A stretch of 64,000 nucleotides of DNA from Jeotgalibacillus sp. ET6 (GCF_029667115.1 NZ_JARUIU010000001.1:806001-870000), one strand, 5' to 3'. Positions 44,240 to 54,707 are shown, counted from the first letter of the stretch. A program made the numbers and translations. The notes: generated by a model not told the origin, from the letters alone.

Positions 44240-45125
44240 ACTTTTCTACAAGTTCAATAATAGTTTCATTTTCCCATTTTCGGGCTAAGGTGGCAGCTGT
44301 ATCCCCGTCCTGATTTACTATGGACAAATCAGCTCCAGAATCAATTAATTCCTCCACGATAGACTCAAACCCAAAATCTACTGCAAACATAATAGGCGTC
44401 CATCCCATTGAATTTGGTTTATTAATATCTTCAACATTTTTTAACAGGAGGACCCATCCCGGCTGTCCTGATTTTACTGCTAAAGACAGCGGGGTTTCCA
44501 TATCTGCATTTGCAGTACCCCTTGTATATTGAGCTGATTCAAAATAAAATCCTGTTTGATCAGCCGGATATTTAACGGCTGCGTGAAAGGTCGTTTCCCC
44601 GTGGTCATTAATCGCATGAGGATCTACACCTTTTTCAAGAAGCCATAGTATAGTCGGTTTATGCTGATTCCGGATGGCTTCAAATAAGAGGTTTTCACCG
44701 TTTTCAGCCTGAAAAAGGACAATCTCGGGCTCTTCTTGTGCCATATCCTTCAGCAATTCAAACATAGAATCGTTTAAGCTGTTTTCTTCTCCAAGTGCAG
44801 GGTCCACCATCGCTTGAAGAGCCGTTCGTGAAAAATGCGGTTCTACATCAGCCCCCTCATTCAGTAACATTCTGGCAATCTCGACCGCATTAATTTCAAT
44901 GGATACTTCCAGCGCGGTTTGATCCATTTCATTTTTAGCGTTTGGCGACATGCCGCTGTCCAGCAGCGCTTTCACTTTTTCTTTATCTTTGTCATAGATG
45001 GACTCAAAGAAGACAGACGGTTCACTTTCCCCTTTGAAATTTTGAACCTGCATATAGCGAATTCCGCTGGCCGCTGCTAGTACAACAAAGAGTGCCGCCA
45101 GTGTTATCAGTATCTTTTTTTTCAT
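44238..45125 (-). CDS. Exported/anchored ankyrin-repeat protein
   Basis: A 295-residue protein with an N-terminal hydrophobic segment (about 5-22) and at least five ankyrin repeats, for example DKEKVKALLDSGMSPNAKNEMDQTALEVSI near the start, NHKPTILWLLEKGVDPHAINDHGETTFHAAV-like in the middle, and SIVEELIDSGADLSIVNQDGDTAATLA at the end. The family is a protein-protein interaction scaffold; the partner is unknown. It lies between the minor pilin operon and the Ig-like protein, which suggests but does not show a link to the pilus. Confidence 0.8.
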   Translation of the reverse strand: MKKKILITLAALFVVLAAASGIRYMQVQNFKGESEPSVFFESIYDKDKEKVKALLDSGMSPNAKNEMDQTALEVSIEINAVEIARMLLNEGADVEPHFSRTALQAMVDPALGEENSLNDSMFELLKDMAQEEPEIVLFQAENGENLLFEAIRNQHKPTILWLLEKGVDPHAINDHGETTFHAAVKYPADQTGFYFESAQYTRGTANADMETPLSLAVKSGQPGWVLLLKNVEDINKPNSMGWTPIMFAVDFGFESIVEELIDSGADLSIVNQDGDTAATLARKWENETIIELVEK

Positions 45126-45154
45126 TTGTTCACCTCATTTTATAAAAGAGAAAA

Positions 45155-45172
45155 GGACCGATTTCTCAGTCC
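45155..45172 (-). terminator. Terminator after the DUF5057/Ig-like protein gene
   Basis: On the minus strand GGACTGA and TCGGTCC (one G-U) form a short stem around GAAA, followed by TTTTCTCTTTT. Confidence 0.6.
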
Positions 45173-45181
45173 TATACAATT

Positions 45182-48100
45182 TTAATAGCGGTCGTCTCCA
45201 TTTTCATTGTCTTCATCATCCGTATCTTCTTCTCTTACATGCACAAGAATCGTATCTTTGTATTCGTTCCCTGACTTATCTTTAACAGTTACTTCTACCA
45301 AACTGCCTTCCCCTATTCTTTTTCCAAATACAGAGCCATTCGGTTCAACAAGAATAAATGGGTTGTCAGCTGCCATATCTTTATAAACAATACTCTCAAC
45401 TGTAGAAGCATCAGCAGGGTTCAGGATGAGGTTTCCTGAAAGTGAATAAGTATCCCCTTTTGAAATAACAATATAGTCCTGATCAAACCCTGCGCTGGTA
45501 AGCGGTGAATGCACGGTTACCTTTATTTCTTCAGTCACCCCGCTTGGAGCCTGAAGAAGTATAGTGGTAGTTCCCGGACGCATTCCAAGTATTACACCAG
45601 GAGAGACAACCTGCACAATCGGAGGATCCGTAGAGGTCCATGCAACGGTTGAGGCATCCCCATACTCCGGCAAAACGGTTAATTCAAAGTCACTGAACGT
45701 TTCAAATTTATTGATTGTCACTTCTTTCGGATTCACCATGATTTTTTCTATTTCCCGGCTTTTTACCGTGACGAGCGCCTCTGCTTCCACAATGGTTCCA
45801 TTTTCATTTATCCCTCTGGCAACCACTCTGGTTGAACCCGGTTTTATTCCCGTTATTTTTTTTGAGGCCGTATTTACGGATGCAATACGGTCATTTTGGA
45901 ATATAATTTCCACACTTCCAGATGCATCTTCAGGATTCACTTTAAGAGGTAAATCAATCGTTTCTCCTGCAAAAAGTTCCATGCTCTCAAGCGAAATGGT
46001 TTCAATCGGAACACGTACGGTCACAGTAGCTGTTCTAGTAACCTGGTTTCCAAAAACATCTCTGACTGTGACTGTGATCTGGGCCGATCCTTTTCCCGCA
46101 GCCTTTATCACTCCATTTTGAGAAATGCTGACGATTGATTCATTACTCGAAGACCATTTTATCTCCTGAACCGCTGCGTTAGAAGGCGAATACGCAAAAT
46201 CGCCTGAAGCGCTTAAATTACGTTCGAGTCCTTTGTCCAGAACGATTGATGGTGTCAGCTTCACTTCATTCACTGCATAAGCTGCTGACAGCGAAAGCCG
46301 ATTAAATTCAGCTTTTTTCTCTTCAAGGAAAAAGTCCTTGTATGTTAAGCCTGCCTGCTGTAAAAGATAGGTTTTGTTTTGTTCTGCACGAATTTTCAGA
46401 GTTAAATTAACCGGCTTAGCTGTATAGGTTTTGTCGTCTTTCGTTTCGTACACTATATTTTTCATTTTTCCTTCTACTGTTATGCCGGTCTCTTTAGTGC
46501 CGGATTTTTTGAAGCCCTGGGGCACTTCCACTACGTCAATTCCAGGTGGAAATGTCTCGCGAAAGGTCAGATTTGACAACGTCTGGTCTCCTTCACCTGC
46601 AGAAGAACTGCGATTAATCTCTTTTGGTGTGATGTTGTATTTGACTGCAATTACATCTTTGGCTGCCTCGTACATGGATTTTTCTGGTTCAAACGACCTT
46701 GCCACTTCGAGCAAGTCTTCACTTTTTAAAATTTCAAGTGTGACATATTGAATAGATTCTGCACCTTCCTGATCCTTTGCTGTAATTTTTATTTCTACAG
46801 CGCCTCCATCTTTCAGGCCATGGTCCAGCTGCAAATTAAATGCTTTTCCATTTAAGCTGTCCTTTTCTTCATATTGCAGTTTATTATTTACATAAACTTT
46901 CACATCATTAGTAGTAGAAGTAAGATCGAAGTCTTCTACTTTAAATGATAAAGGAATTTTTTGATTAGATGGAATGGTTTCGTTGTTTTCAGGCGACAGC
47001 ACGGTGATAACAGGTGCATGATTGGAACCTGCAAACGCACGGTACATGGTATTTACAAAAAGGCGCTGCTCTGAGTCCGGGAAATTTGAAGAGGTATGTC
47101 CTGTTCCTGAATACGTAATATTGCCTTTGGAATACGTATAGTAATGATTCCAGCTGTCGTTTGTATCCCTTGCGCTTCCTGTGATGTTGTACCAGGGAAT
47201 CACGTTCGGATCTTCTAAATCCAGCGTATAGTACTGATTATGTGTAGTTTGAATACCTACATTTTCAGGCAAGTCAAACGGAAAAGTTGTGACAAGCCCT
47301 TCATTCACTTTTTTTGTCGTTTTAGACTGATTCGGAGCATTAAGTCCTAAATTGGTCTCAGGATCCTTTTGCCCGGTTGTGGTTTTGAAATTATTCACCC
47401 ATACGTTATTTCGGTTAAAAATCGTATCATGAGTAAATAAAATGCTTTGCTTTGAATCAATGAATTTTTTTAATGAGTTTACAGCACCCTGGCTTAAATT
47501 GGAGGTGTTGTACGTATCCGCAAAACCGAAAATCACCATATCATACTTCCCATTGATAAGTTCATGTGAATAAAGCCGGCTGTTTTGGGAAGACCCTACA
47601 CCAGAATTAAAAACGGAAAAATCTGTCGCATCAATGGAGATTGCGTATTGCTTATCTTTAGTGAGATAGCTCTGATTCATGTTATTTGAATTTTTTAAAG
47701 AACTGTTGCTGCTCTTGAATACCTGCAGTACATTTATTTGAATCGGTTCATCTTCGAATAAAAATTGTCCGATTTCATAATCTTTTAAAATAGTATTATT
47801 TTTAACTTCAATTAGTTCAAGCTTCCAGGTACGGACTCCGGAATAGCCAAGGGGAAGTTCGTACGTGAGTGAAGGTGTTTGAGAAGATACATTGACTTCT
47901 TTAACAATTTCAGAGGATTGAAATTGATCATTGAAGTCTCTGTCGATGTATAATCTGAGTTTCATTGATCGGCTCGAAGCGGAGGATGGAGCATCAATAT
48001 TTAAGTCAAATTGAACCGTTTCTCCACGCTTATATGCTTCAAGTGAATTGTAGGAAATAGGTTTGGGCTTTGAAGTTAATGTAAAAGAAGGCTTTTGCTG

Positions 48101-48643
48101 AAAGTCATTGCTCATAAGCTGTTCAAAGTCTTTACCCAGATTGGCCGAGTCTGCCTTCTTATAATAGATCACTGAAGGCTGCTGCAAACTGCCAAGCCGC
48201 TTTTGAAGGATGGCTCCATTGTTCACACTGTCTTTATGAATGAACAGAGGCTGACCCTTATTTACAAAGGTTTCAATCAGTTCGTCTGCCTTAAGATTTG
48301 TTATATCGTTCTGTACGGATGAAGTATTATGATTCCGGCCATTTACTCCTGCAGGATTATAAAATCCTTCTCCTATAATGACCATATCGTATTTACCATC
48401 AATTTCTTCACGCAAAGCCACAAAGCGCTTCATTGCCATTGTTTCGATTTGAATATCGTATCCATTATATTGAAAAGAACTTTCCGTTGTCAGACTGGTT
48501 AATGTAGTCTGTCCATCCGGAGTAATTTCAAGCACTTGTAATTTTTGAAGAGTTGATTCTGCTTGTAAAGGGGTGGGGGGAGCTGAAAAAGCAGACGTGA
48601 ATATTACGATTAAAGCAATGGTAAACAGCAGTACTTTTCTCAT
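45182..48643 (-). CDS. Large secreted protein with two DUF5057-like and several Ig-like (BIG2) domains
   Basis: A 1153-residue protein with a signal peptide (about 1-28). Residues about 30-190 and 305-460 appear to be two DUF5057-like domains: KLQVLEITPDG / INVLQVFKSS, DGKYDMVIIGEGF / NGKYDMVIFGFAD, LFIHKDSV / LFTHDTIF. Next come Ig/cadherin-like segments (about 555-650) and four BIG2-type repeats (about 810-1130) with KAAGKGSAQITVTV-like motifs. The tail is acidic; there is no LPXTG or S-layer motif. The ATG at 48643 has AAAGGAGGA upstream. It could be a pilus-linked adhesin, by location only. Confidence 0.7.
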   Translation of the reverse strand: MRKVLLFTIALIVIFTSAFSAPPTPLQAESTLQKLQVLEITPDGQTTLTSLTTESSFQYNGYDIQIETMAMKRFVALREEIDGKYDMVIIGEGFYNPAGVNGRNHNTSSVQNDITNLKADELIETFVNKGQPLFIHKDSVNNGAILQKRLGSLQQPSVIYYKKADSANLGKDFEQLMSNDFQQKPSFTLTSKPKPISYNSLEAYKRGETVQFDLNIDAPSSASSRSMKLRLYIDRDFNDQFQSSEIVKEVNVSSQTPSLTYELPLGYSGVRTWKLELIEVKNNTILKDYEIGQFLFEDEPIQINVLQVFKSSNSSLKNSNNMNQSYLTKDKQYAISIDATDFSVFNSGVGSSQNSRLYSHELINGKYDMVIFGFADTYNTSNLSQGAVNSLKKFIDSKQSILFTHDTIFNRNNVWVNNFKTTTGQKDPETNLGLNAPNQSKTTKKVNEGLVTTFPFDLPENVGIQTTHNQYYTLDLEDPNVIPWYNITGSARDTNDSWNHYYTYSKGNITYSGTGHTSSNFPDSEQRLFVNTMYRAFAGSNHAPVITVLSPENNETIPSNQKIPLSFKVEDFDLTSTTNDVKVYVNNKLQYEEKDSLNGKAFNLQLDHGLKDGGAVEIKITAKDQEGAESIQYVTLEILKSEDLLEVARSFEPEKSMYEAAKDVIAVKYNITPKEINRSSSAGEGDQTLSNLTFRETFPPGIDVVEVPQGFKKSGTKETGITVEGKMKNIVYETKDDKTYTAKPVNLTLKIRAEQNKTYLLQQAGLTYKDFFLEEKKAEFNRLSLSAAYAVNEVKLTPSIVLDKGLERNLSASGDFAYSPSNAAVQEIKWSSSNESIVSISQNGVIKAAGKGSAQITVTVRDVFGNQVTRTATVTVRVPIETISLESMELFAGETIDLPLKVNPEDASGSVEIIFQNDRIASVNTASKKITGIKPGSTRVVARGINENGTIVEAEALVTVKSREIEKIMVNPKEVTINKFETFSDFELTVLPEYGDASTVAWTSTDPPIVQVVSPGVILGMRPGTTTILLQAPSGVTEEIKVTVHSPLTSAGFDQDYIVISKGDTYSLSGNLILNPADASTVESIVYKDMAADNPFILVEPNGSVFGKRIGEGSLVEVTVKDKSGNEYKDTILVHVREEDTDDEDNENGDDRY

Positions 48644-48710
48644 GCGTCTATCCTCCTTTAGTTCTAGTACCTTCATCATAGCATATTGCAGATGAAATGG
48701 AGAATATTTT

Positions 48711-50420
48711 TTACGCACCTGCTGCTACCCGGTTTCTTCCCGCTCTTTTTGCCCCGATATAAAGTGCACGATCTGCATTCCTCATTAAATTTTGAGCATC
48801 ATCTGTATCTTCCGGTGCTGTTGAAACCCCAATGCTCACCGTCATCTTTACATCAATCGCTTCCCTATTATCACTTAATTCATGTGACGTTTGAAAAACA
48901 GTTTCCTCCACAGTCTTTCGTATATTTTCTGCTATTATGAGTGCTTCCTCTTTCGAAACATCGCAAAGCAGAACGACGAACTCTTCTCCGCCATACCTCG
49001 CAACCACTCCTTTGTCCCCTACAAGTGTGTAGAGAGTTGAAGCAAGGGCACGCAGCAATTCATTGCCGCTTTGATGGCCATACGTATCGTTAATTTTCTT
49101 GAAATGATCAATATCGACCAGCAGTAAGGACAGTTCCTCCAAACCGCCATTATCCAGCTGAGAGAATTCAAGTCCAAGCCTCTCATCAAAATAGCGGTAA
49201 TTATATAACCCTGTTAAGGCACACCGTTCACTTCTCGTAATGGTTTTTTGATGATTCCTAGCATTTTGAATTGCAACTGCAAAATACGAACACAAAAGAT
49301 CCACGATTGGAACTAAATGTGGACGGTACGCATTTTTTCGTTTGGAGGCTACGAGCAGCACGGCCACGGTTTTATTATTCCGTTTGATCGGCACAGAGAG
49401 AATGCTTTCAGTGTCCCGGGGCATATACCCCTCGACCTTTTCGTTCCATTCAATTTTCTTATTATAAAGAACAGATTCTTCGCTGACCCATACATTTCCG
49501 CTTATCCCTTCACCTTTTAATACAGGGGCAAGATTATTAAATTCAATTTTTTCATTTTCATATCTGCGCAGCAGCTTCAGCTTCTGTTCCTTCTCTTCCA
49601 CATCAAGTATGTACGCATAGTCCACCGGCATAAGCTCTGTTAATTTCTTGACAAATAAGTCCAGGACCTCATTTACTTCAAGCTGTGCTGCGAGCTGATG
49701 GCCAATTTTCCCCGCTTTCCCGAGATCTTCATTTACCTGTTCTGAATTGTTATACAATCTCAGCACAATGGCTACTGCCAAAAATGGCAAACCCAAATAA
49801 AAAACCGCTGCTAAACCGACCTCGTTTAACAAAAAGTAAAAAGCGAGTCCATATGGCATGCTTAATAAAGTGGCCAGATAATCAAACAATGTGTCCCTCG
49901 AGAAAAAAGGGAAGCCGTTTTTCACAATTAAACTGAAAAAATATAAATAGAAGTGATTAAAAACGATGTGAATGACTATATATAGGCCAGCTCCGACTGT
50001 AATTCTCCATAATGAATCCTCCGTTACGGAAAAATTATAATAATAATAGGTTAATCCAGCAATTATACTAATCATCAGCATCATAGTTGAATTTAAAGCG
50101 TAGCGGTAGGACGTATTCCACGTCATCCCTGACTTTAGCAGGAGAGGAATTAAAACAATCTGCATCAATATTAATTCAAAGAATAGACCATATGTTAAAA
50201 ATGCAGCAAGATTAATCCAGTGAATAATGAAAATAGTCGTGCTGTCTACTGTAAAAGGCAGAAAAGAAAAAATGATTGCTAGAGCAATCAAGCTTAACGG
50301 AATCCATAAGGAATCAAAAGAAGGAGGATCTATCTGATAGGAGTAATAAAGACCAGCTGGGAAAACGCAGATCCAAATAAGCCATAAAGCCCATTTTATT
50401 TTGCCAGTAACTCCTTCCAT
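48711..50420 (-). CDS. Membrane GAF-GGDEF diguanylate cyclase
   Basis: A 569-residue protein with about six to seven membrane helices (1-225), a GAF domain (about 240-385) and a GGDEF domain (about 400-565). The catalytic motif is GGEEF (YGGEEFVVLL), expected to be active, and the metal/substrate region DIDHFKKINDTYGH is intact. No RxxD inhibitory site is present five residues before GGEEF. It should make c-di-GMP from two GTP. It adjoins the pilus island, whose PilB carries a c-di-GMP motif. GGAG lies 10 bases before the ATG. Confidence 0.92.
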   Translation of the reverse strand: MEGVTGKIKWALWLIWICVFPAGLYYSYQIDPPSFDSLWIPLSLIALAIIFSFLPFTVDSTTIFIIHWINLAAFLTYGLFFELILMQIVLIPLLLKSGMTWNTSYRYALNSTMMLMISIIAGLTYYYYNFSVTEDSLWRITVGAGLYIVIHIVFNHFYLYFFSLIVKNGFPFFSRDTLFDYLATLLSMPYGLAFYFLLNEVGLAAVFYLGLPFLAVAIVLRLYNNSEQVNEDLGKAGKIGHQLAAQLEVNEVLDLFVKKLTELMPVDYAYILDVEEKEQKLKLLRRYENEKIEFNNLAPVLKGEGISGNVWVSEESVLYNKKIEWNEKVEGYMPRDTESILSVPIKRNNKTVAVLLVASKRKNAYRPHLVPIVDLLCSYFAVAIQNARNHQKTITRSERCALTGLYNYRYFDERLGLEFSQLDNGGLEELSLLLVDIDHFKKINDTYGHQSGNELLRALASTLYTLVGDKGVVARYGGEEFVVLLCDVSKEEALIIAENIRKTVEETVFQTSHELSDNREAIDVKMTVSIGVSTAPEDTDDAQNLMRNADRALYIGAKRAGRNRVAAGA

Positions 50421-50493
50421 CCTTCACCAACTCCACCTTCATAAGATAATAGTCACAATATACGCATAATATTACCAAATTTTACTGCCAAAG

Positions 50494-51801
50494 TCACTTT
50501 ATATTTTTCATTCTAATCTGTTTTTTTATCTCCTGTGCAATGGAAGATAAGTAATATAGAGAACCCGTAATAATGTAAACATCGTCACTTTTGCACTCTA
50601 AAGCCTCTTCAATCCATTCTAATGAATTCTTTTTACTGCTCTTTTTATGAGCTGACAGTTTAAACAGGTCTTCTTCTGAAGCAGCTCTTGGCATGTCAAA
50701 CGTATCAAAAGAAATTGTTTCTGCCGACTCTTCCAGTTGTTCAATCATGCTCTTTAAATCCTTATCTCCTACAGCAGCAAAAAGATAATGAATATTCCGA
50801 TCAGAGAATTTTCGTTTAACCGTTTTTAAAAGAGCTTCAACTCCCTCTTTGTTATGAGCGCCGTCCATCATAATCAGCGGGCTTTGAGATAAAATCTCCG
50901 TTCTGCCAGGCCAATACGCTTTTTCAAGAGCAGTCTGCAAGGTTTGGGCAGTTAAAACGAATGCCAGCTCTTTTTGAAGAAGGTGGCTTGCAAAGATCGC
51001 GAGGCCAGCGTTTTCTGCCTGGTGCTCCCCCGTCATATCCATTTGCACCGGCACCAGCCGTAAAGAATCCTGATAAATAAACTTTTCTCCTACTTTATCT
51101 GATTTCTCTACATGCACAGAAAAATCAATTCCGGATTCAAAAATAGGAGACTGCTGGTTTTCTGCCGTTTTCTTAATCACCGCACTTGCTTCGTCATTTT
51201 TCACATTCACAATCACAGGCACGCCCCGTTTAATGATCCCAGCTTTTTCAAAAGCAATTTTTTCATATGAATCACCAAGAATTGCTACATGATCAAGCCC
51301 GATCGAGGTGATGATGGAACAAAGAGGCTCAACGATATTCGTTGAATCCAGCCGTCCACCCAGTCCTACTTCAATCAGAACTGCGTCAACGGTACGGTAC
51401 TCTCCGAAATAAAGAAACATCATAGCCGTAATAACTTCAAATTCCGTAGGACCCCCTAACTCGGTTTCTTCTAATCGGTCTGCAAGAGGCTTGATTTTTT
51501 TAGCCAGCATCAGCCATTCCTCATCCGTTATCGGCTTTCCATCAACAGCGATCCGCTCATTAAAAGTTTCAAAATATGGAGAGGTAAAGGTTCCTGTTTT
51601 CTTTCCTGCACCACTCAATATGGACCTCAGGAATGTGACAGTTGATCCCTTGCCGTTTGTCCCTCCGACGTGGACCGCTTGAATGTTTTTCTGTGGATTT
51701 CCCAGTTCCTTCATCATCCACTCCATTCTGGCAAGTCCTGGTTTAATTCCAAGTCGCAATCGTCCGTGAATCCACTCAATCGCTTCTTCATATGAATTCA
51801 T
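50494..51801 (-). CDS. folC: Folylpolyglutamate/dihydrofolate synthase
   Basis: A 435-residue ligase adding glutamate to folates. The P-loop GTNGKGSTV (about 43-51), FTSPYFETFNERI, GLGGRLDSTNI and MDGAHNKEG blocks are intact. The start is best placed at the ATG 51801, with AAAGGA 11 bases upstream; ATG 51810 is also possible. The longer frame to 51855 is translated repeat sequence. It follows valS as in B. subtilis, but repeat copy 3 lies between. Confidence 0.93.
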   Translation of the reverse strand: MNSYEEAIEWIHGRLRLGIKPGLARMEWMMKELGNPQKNIQAVHVGGTNGKGSTVTFLRSILSGAGKKTGTFTSPYFETFNERIAVDGKPITDEEWLMLAKKIKPLADRLEETELGGPTEFEVITAMMFLYFGEYRTVDAVLIEVGLGGRLDSTNIVEPLCSIITSIGLDHVAILGDSYEKIAFEKAGIIKRGVPVIVNVKNDEASAVIKKTAENQQSPIFESGIDFSVHVEKSDKVGEKFIYQDSLRLVPVQMDMTGEHQAENAGLAIFASHLLQKELAFVLTAQTLQTALEKAYWPGRTEILSQSPLIMMDGAHNKEGVEALLKTVKRKFSDRNIHYLFAAVGDKDLKSMIEQLEESAETISFDTFDMPRAASEEDLFKLSAHKKSSKKNSLEWIEEALECKSDDVYIITGSLYYLSSIAQEIKKQIRMKNIK

Positions 51802-51823
51802 TCTTTCCATCGTCCTTTCTATT

Positions 51824-51859
51824 AAAAAAGCGAGCCTGGGACAAAAGTGTCTCAAGCTC
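51824..51859 (-). terminator. Intrinsic terminator in repeat copy 3 (after valS)
   Basis: On the minus strand GAGCTTGAGACA pairs with TGTCCCAGGCTC and is followed by GCTTTTTTAAT. It ends only 22 bp before the folC start. Confidence 0.72.
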
Positions 51860-52001
51860 TTTGACTGGTTCGCTGCGCTTTAAGGCGGGCGCTTTCCACA
51901 GGGACGGCGCTGAGCCTTTCCAGAGCCTTGCCCTGAAACCCTCAGTTTGCCGTCAAATCCTGCTGGAGTCGCCGCATTCCGCTCCGCTCACCTCATACTA
52001 T
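51824..52001 (-). repeat. Dispersed ~175-bp repeat, copy 3
   Basis: Third copy, between valS and folC, with the same blocks as 1307-1480 and 1990-2174: the GAGCCTGGGACA hairpin, TTGACTGGTTCGCTGCGCTTTAAGG, GCGCTTTCCACAGGGACGG and CTGGAGTCGCCGCATTCCG...CCGCTCACCTCATACT. Orientation relative to the genes is the same. Confidence 0.8.
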
Positions 52002-52061
52002 TGATCATTATTTATTAGTTAAACTGTTATAAATTTTGTTCCAATATCGTCTATGATAATT

Positions 52062-54707
52062 TTATATATTTTTCAATTCTTCAATACGGGATTGAACAGC
52101 TTTATATTTGGCTTCATAATCAAGCTTTTTGGCTTTTTCTTCATCGACCACTGATTGAGGAGCCTTGCTTACAAACCGTTCATTGCTTAATTTATTGTTT
52201 ACCCGTTCTACTTCTTTTGTCCATTTTACAAGTTCTTTTTCCAATCGGGCTACTTCTTCCTCTACATTTAATAAACCTTCCAAAGGCAGAAACAGCTCCG
52301 CTCCTGTTACGACTGCACTCATCGCTTTTTCAGGGATGGTGATCGATGTTCCCATCGTTAGCGTTTCAGGATGGCAGAAACGATCCAAATAAGCTTCATT
52401 TTTTTCGAGCTGCGCCAATACCTTTTCATCCTGCGCTCTAATCAGCAATTTTATCGGCTTGCTCATTGGTGTATTTACTTCTGCCCTGATATTCCGTACA
52501 GCACGAATAATTTCAATCAGAAGCTTCATTTCCTCTTCAGCTTCGCGATCCGTTAATTCATGCTTTTCTACAGGCCAGGAGGATTCTGTAATGGATTCGC
52601 CTTCGTGAGGAAGGTTCTGCCATATTTCTTCTGTAATAAACGGCATGAATGGATGCAGCAGACGCATGGTTTGATCAAGTACGTAAGCTAAAATGGAACG
52701 GGTTGTTTTTTTAGCTTCTTCATCTTCCCCGTTCAACGGAAGCTTCGACATTTCGATATACCAGTTGCAGAAATCATCCCAGATAAAATTATAAAGCGTG
52801 CGGCCGACTTCGCCAAACTCATAGCGGTCTGCCAGACTCGTTACGTTTTTAATCGTGTCATTCAGACGGGTAAGAATCCAATGATCTGCAACTGATTTTT
52901 TTCCGGACAAATCAATTTCATCAAACGTCAAGCCATCCATATTCATCAAAGCGAAACGGGAAGCATTCCAAATTTTATTCGCAAAATTCCATACAGATTC
53001 TACTTTTTCCATTGAAAAACGCAAATCTTGTCCTGGTGATGAACCAGTTGACAGGAAGTAACGAAGAGAATCTGCACCATACTGCCCAATTACATCCATC
53101 GGATCAACGCCGTTACCAAGCGATTTAGACATCTTTCTGCCTTCAGCATCCCGAACCAGTCCGTGAATTAAAACATCCTTAAATGGTCTGGTTCCCGTAA
53201 ACTCAAGCCCCTGGAAAATCATTCTTGAAACCCAGAACGCAATGATATCATAGCCCGTGACAAGAGCTGCAGTCGGATAATACCGCTTGAAGTCTTCAGC
53301 ATTTTCATCCGGCCAGCCCATTGTTGAAAACGGCCATAAAGCAGAGGAGAACCAGGTATCCAGCACATCATTGTCCTGGTTCCAGTTTTCAGGGTCTGAA
53401 GGAGCATCTTCTCCAACATAAATCTCTCCTGTCTCCTTATGGTACCAGGCAGGTATACGGTGTCCCCACCATAGCTGACGGGATATGCACCAGTCTCTGA
53501 TGTTTTCCATCCAGCGTACATATGTCTGTTCAAAACGGTTTGGAACAAAGTTTACTTTGCCATCTCCGTTTTGCAGATCGATCGCTTTTTCAGCAAGAGG
53601 CGCCATTTTCACAAACCACTGAGTGGATAAATAAGGTTCTACTACTGCTCCGCTTCGTTCAGAGTGGCCAACCGAATGCAGATGCTCTTCTATTTTAAAC
53701 AACACGCCCTGGTCCTGAAGATCTTTCGTAATTTGTTTCCGGCAGTCAAAGCGGTCCATTCCCTGATACTTGTCTGCCTGCTGGTTCATCGTACCGTCTT
53801 CATTCATTACAAGAACGCGTTCAAGATTATGTCGATTGCCGATCTCAAAATCATTCGGATCATGAGCCGGTGTGATTTTTACAGCTCCGGAGCCAAACTC
53901 CATATCCACATAATCATCTGCTACGATTGGAATTTCACGTCCCACAATCGGTAGCGTAACTGTTTTTCCGATAAGCGCTTTGTAGCGTTCATCTTCAGGG
54001 TGAACAGCGACAGCCGTATCGCCAAGCATGGTTTCAGGACGCGTGGTGGCAATTTCAATGGATCCGCTGCCATCTGTTAATGGGTAGCGCATGTGATAGA
54101 ATGCACCCTGTACATCCTGATGAATCACTTCTATATCTGACAAAGCTGTTTTTGTAGCCGGGTCCCAGTTAATAATGTATTCACCGCGGTAGATTAATCC
54201 TTTTTCATATAAAGAAACAAACACCTTTTGAACCGCTTTAGACAAGCCTTCATCAAGCGTAAAACGTTCACGGGAATAATCAAGCCCTAAACCAAGCTTT
54301 GACCATTGCTCACGGATATGGCCGGCGTATTCATCTTTCCACTTCCAGCTTTCTGCAACAAAAGCTTCCCTGCCAAGGTCATAGCGGGAGGTTCCCTGTT
54401 CTTTCAGCTTTTGTTCAACCTTAGCCTGTGTGGCGATTCCAGCGTGATCCATTCCCGGCAGCCATAGTACATCATAGCCCTGCATTCTTTTCATACGCGT
54501 TAAAATATCCTGAAGCGTCGTATCCCAGGCGTGGCCAAGATGCAGCTTCCCAGTTACATTGGGCGGAGGAATCACAATCGTATAAGCCTCTTTATCCGCA
54601 TCGCTTTTTGCTTCAAAAACCTTCTTCTTCAGCCACCACTCGTACCGGCCTTTTTCAATGGCCAATGGATCGTATTTAGTCGGCATTGACAGTTCTTTTG
54701 TATCCAT
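52062..54707 (-). CDS. valS: Valyl-tRNA synthetase
   Basis: An 881-residue class I enzyme. It has the HLGH form of the HIGH motif in [13 protein letters not shown] (about residue 49-61), KMSKS in [11 protein letters not shown] (about 528-532), an editing domain (about 190-340) with [18 protein letters not shown], an anticodon-binding helical domain and a C-terminal coiled coil (about 815-881) typical of ValRS. It is preceded by a T-box leader. Confidence 0.98.
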   Translation of the reverse strand: MDTKELSMPTKYDPLAIEKGRYEWWLKKKVFEAKSDADKEAYTIVIPPPNVTGKLHLGHAWDTTLQDILTRMKRMQGYDVLWLPGMDHAGIATQAKVEQKLKEQGTSRYDLGREAFVAESWKWKDEYAGHIREQWSKLGLGLDYSRERFTLDEGLSKAVQKVFVSLYEKGLIYRGEYIINWDPATKTALSDIEVIHQDVQGAFYHMRYPLTDGSGSIEIATTRPETMLGDTAVAVHPEDERYKALIGKTVTLPIVGREIPIVADDYVDMEFGSGAVKITPAHDPNDFEIGNRHNLERVLVMNEDGTMNQQADKYQGMDRFDCRKQITKDLQDQGVLFKIEEHLHSVGHSERSGAVVEPYLSTQWFVKMAPLAEKAIDLQNGDGKVNFVPNRFEQTYVRWMENIRDWCISRQLWWGHRIPAWYHKETGEIYVGEDAPSDPENWNQDNDVLDTWFSSALWPFSTMGWPDENAEDFKRYYPTAALVTGYDIIAFWVSRMIFQGLEFTGTRPFKDVLIHGLVRDAEGRKMSKSLGNGVDPMDVIGQYGADSLRYFLSTGSSPGQDLRFSMEKVESVWNFANKIWNASRFALMNMDGLTFDEIDLSGKKSVADHWILTRLNDTIKNVTSLADRYEFGEVGRTLYNFIWDDFCNWYIEMSKLPLNGEDEEAKKTTRSILAYVLDQTMRLLHPFMPFITEEIWQNLPHEGESITESSWPVEKHELTDREAEEEMKLLIEIIRAVRNIRAEVNTPMSKPIKLLIRAQDEKVLAQLEKNEAYLDRFCHPETLTMGTSITIPEKAMSAVVTGAELFLPLEGLLNVEEEVARLEKELVKWTKEVERVNNKLSNERFVSKAPQSVVDEEKAKKLDYEAKYKAVQSRIEELKNI

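Noticed and set aside
51802-51855. Upstream extension of folC into repeat copy 3
   Set aside because: The extra residues are repeat-encoded and the terminator hairpin lies there; a start at 51801 fits the family.
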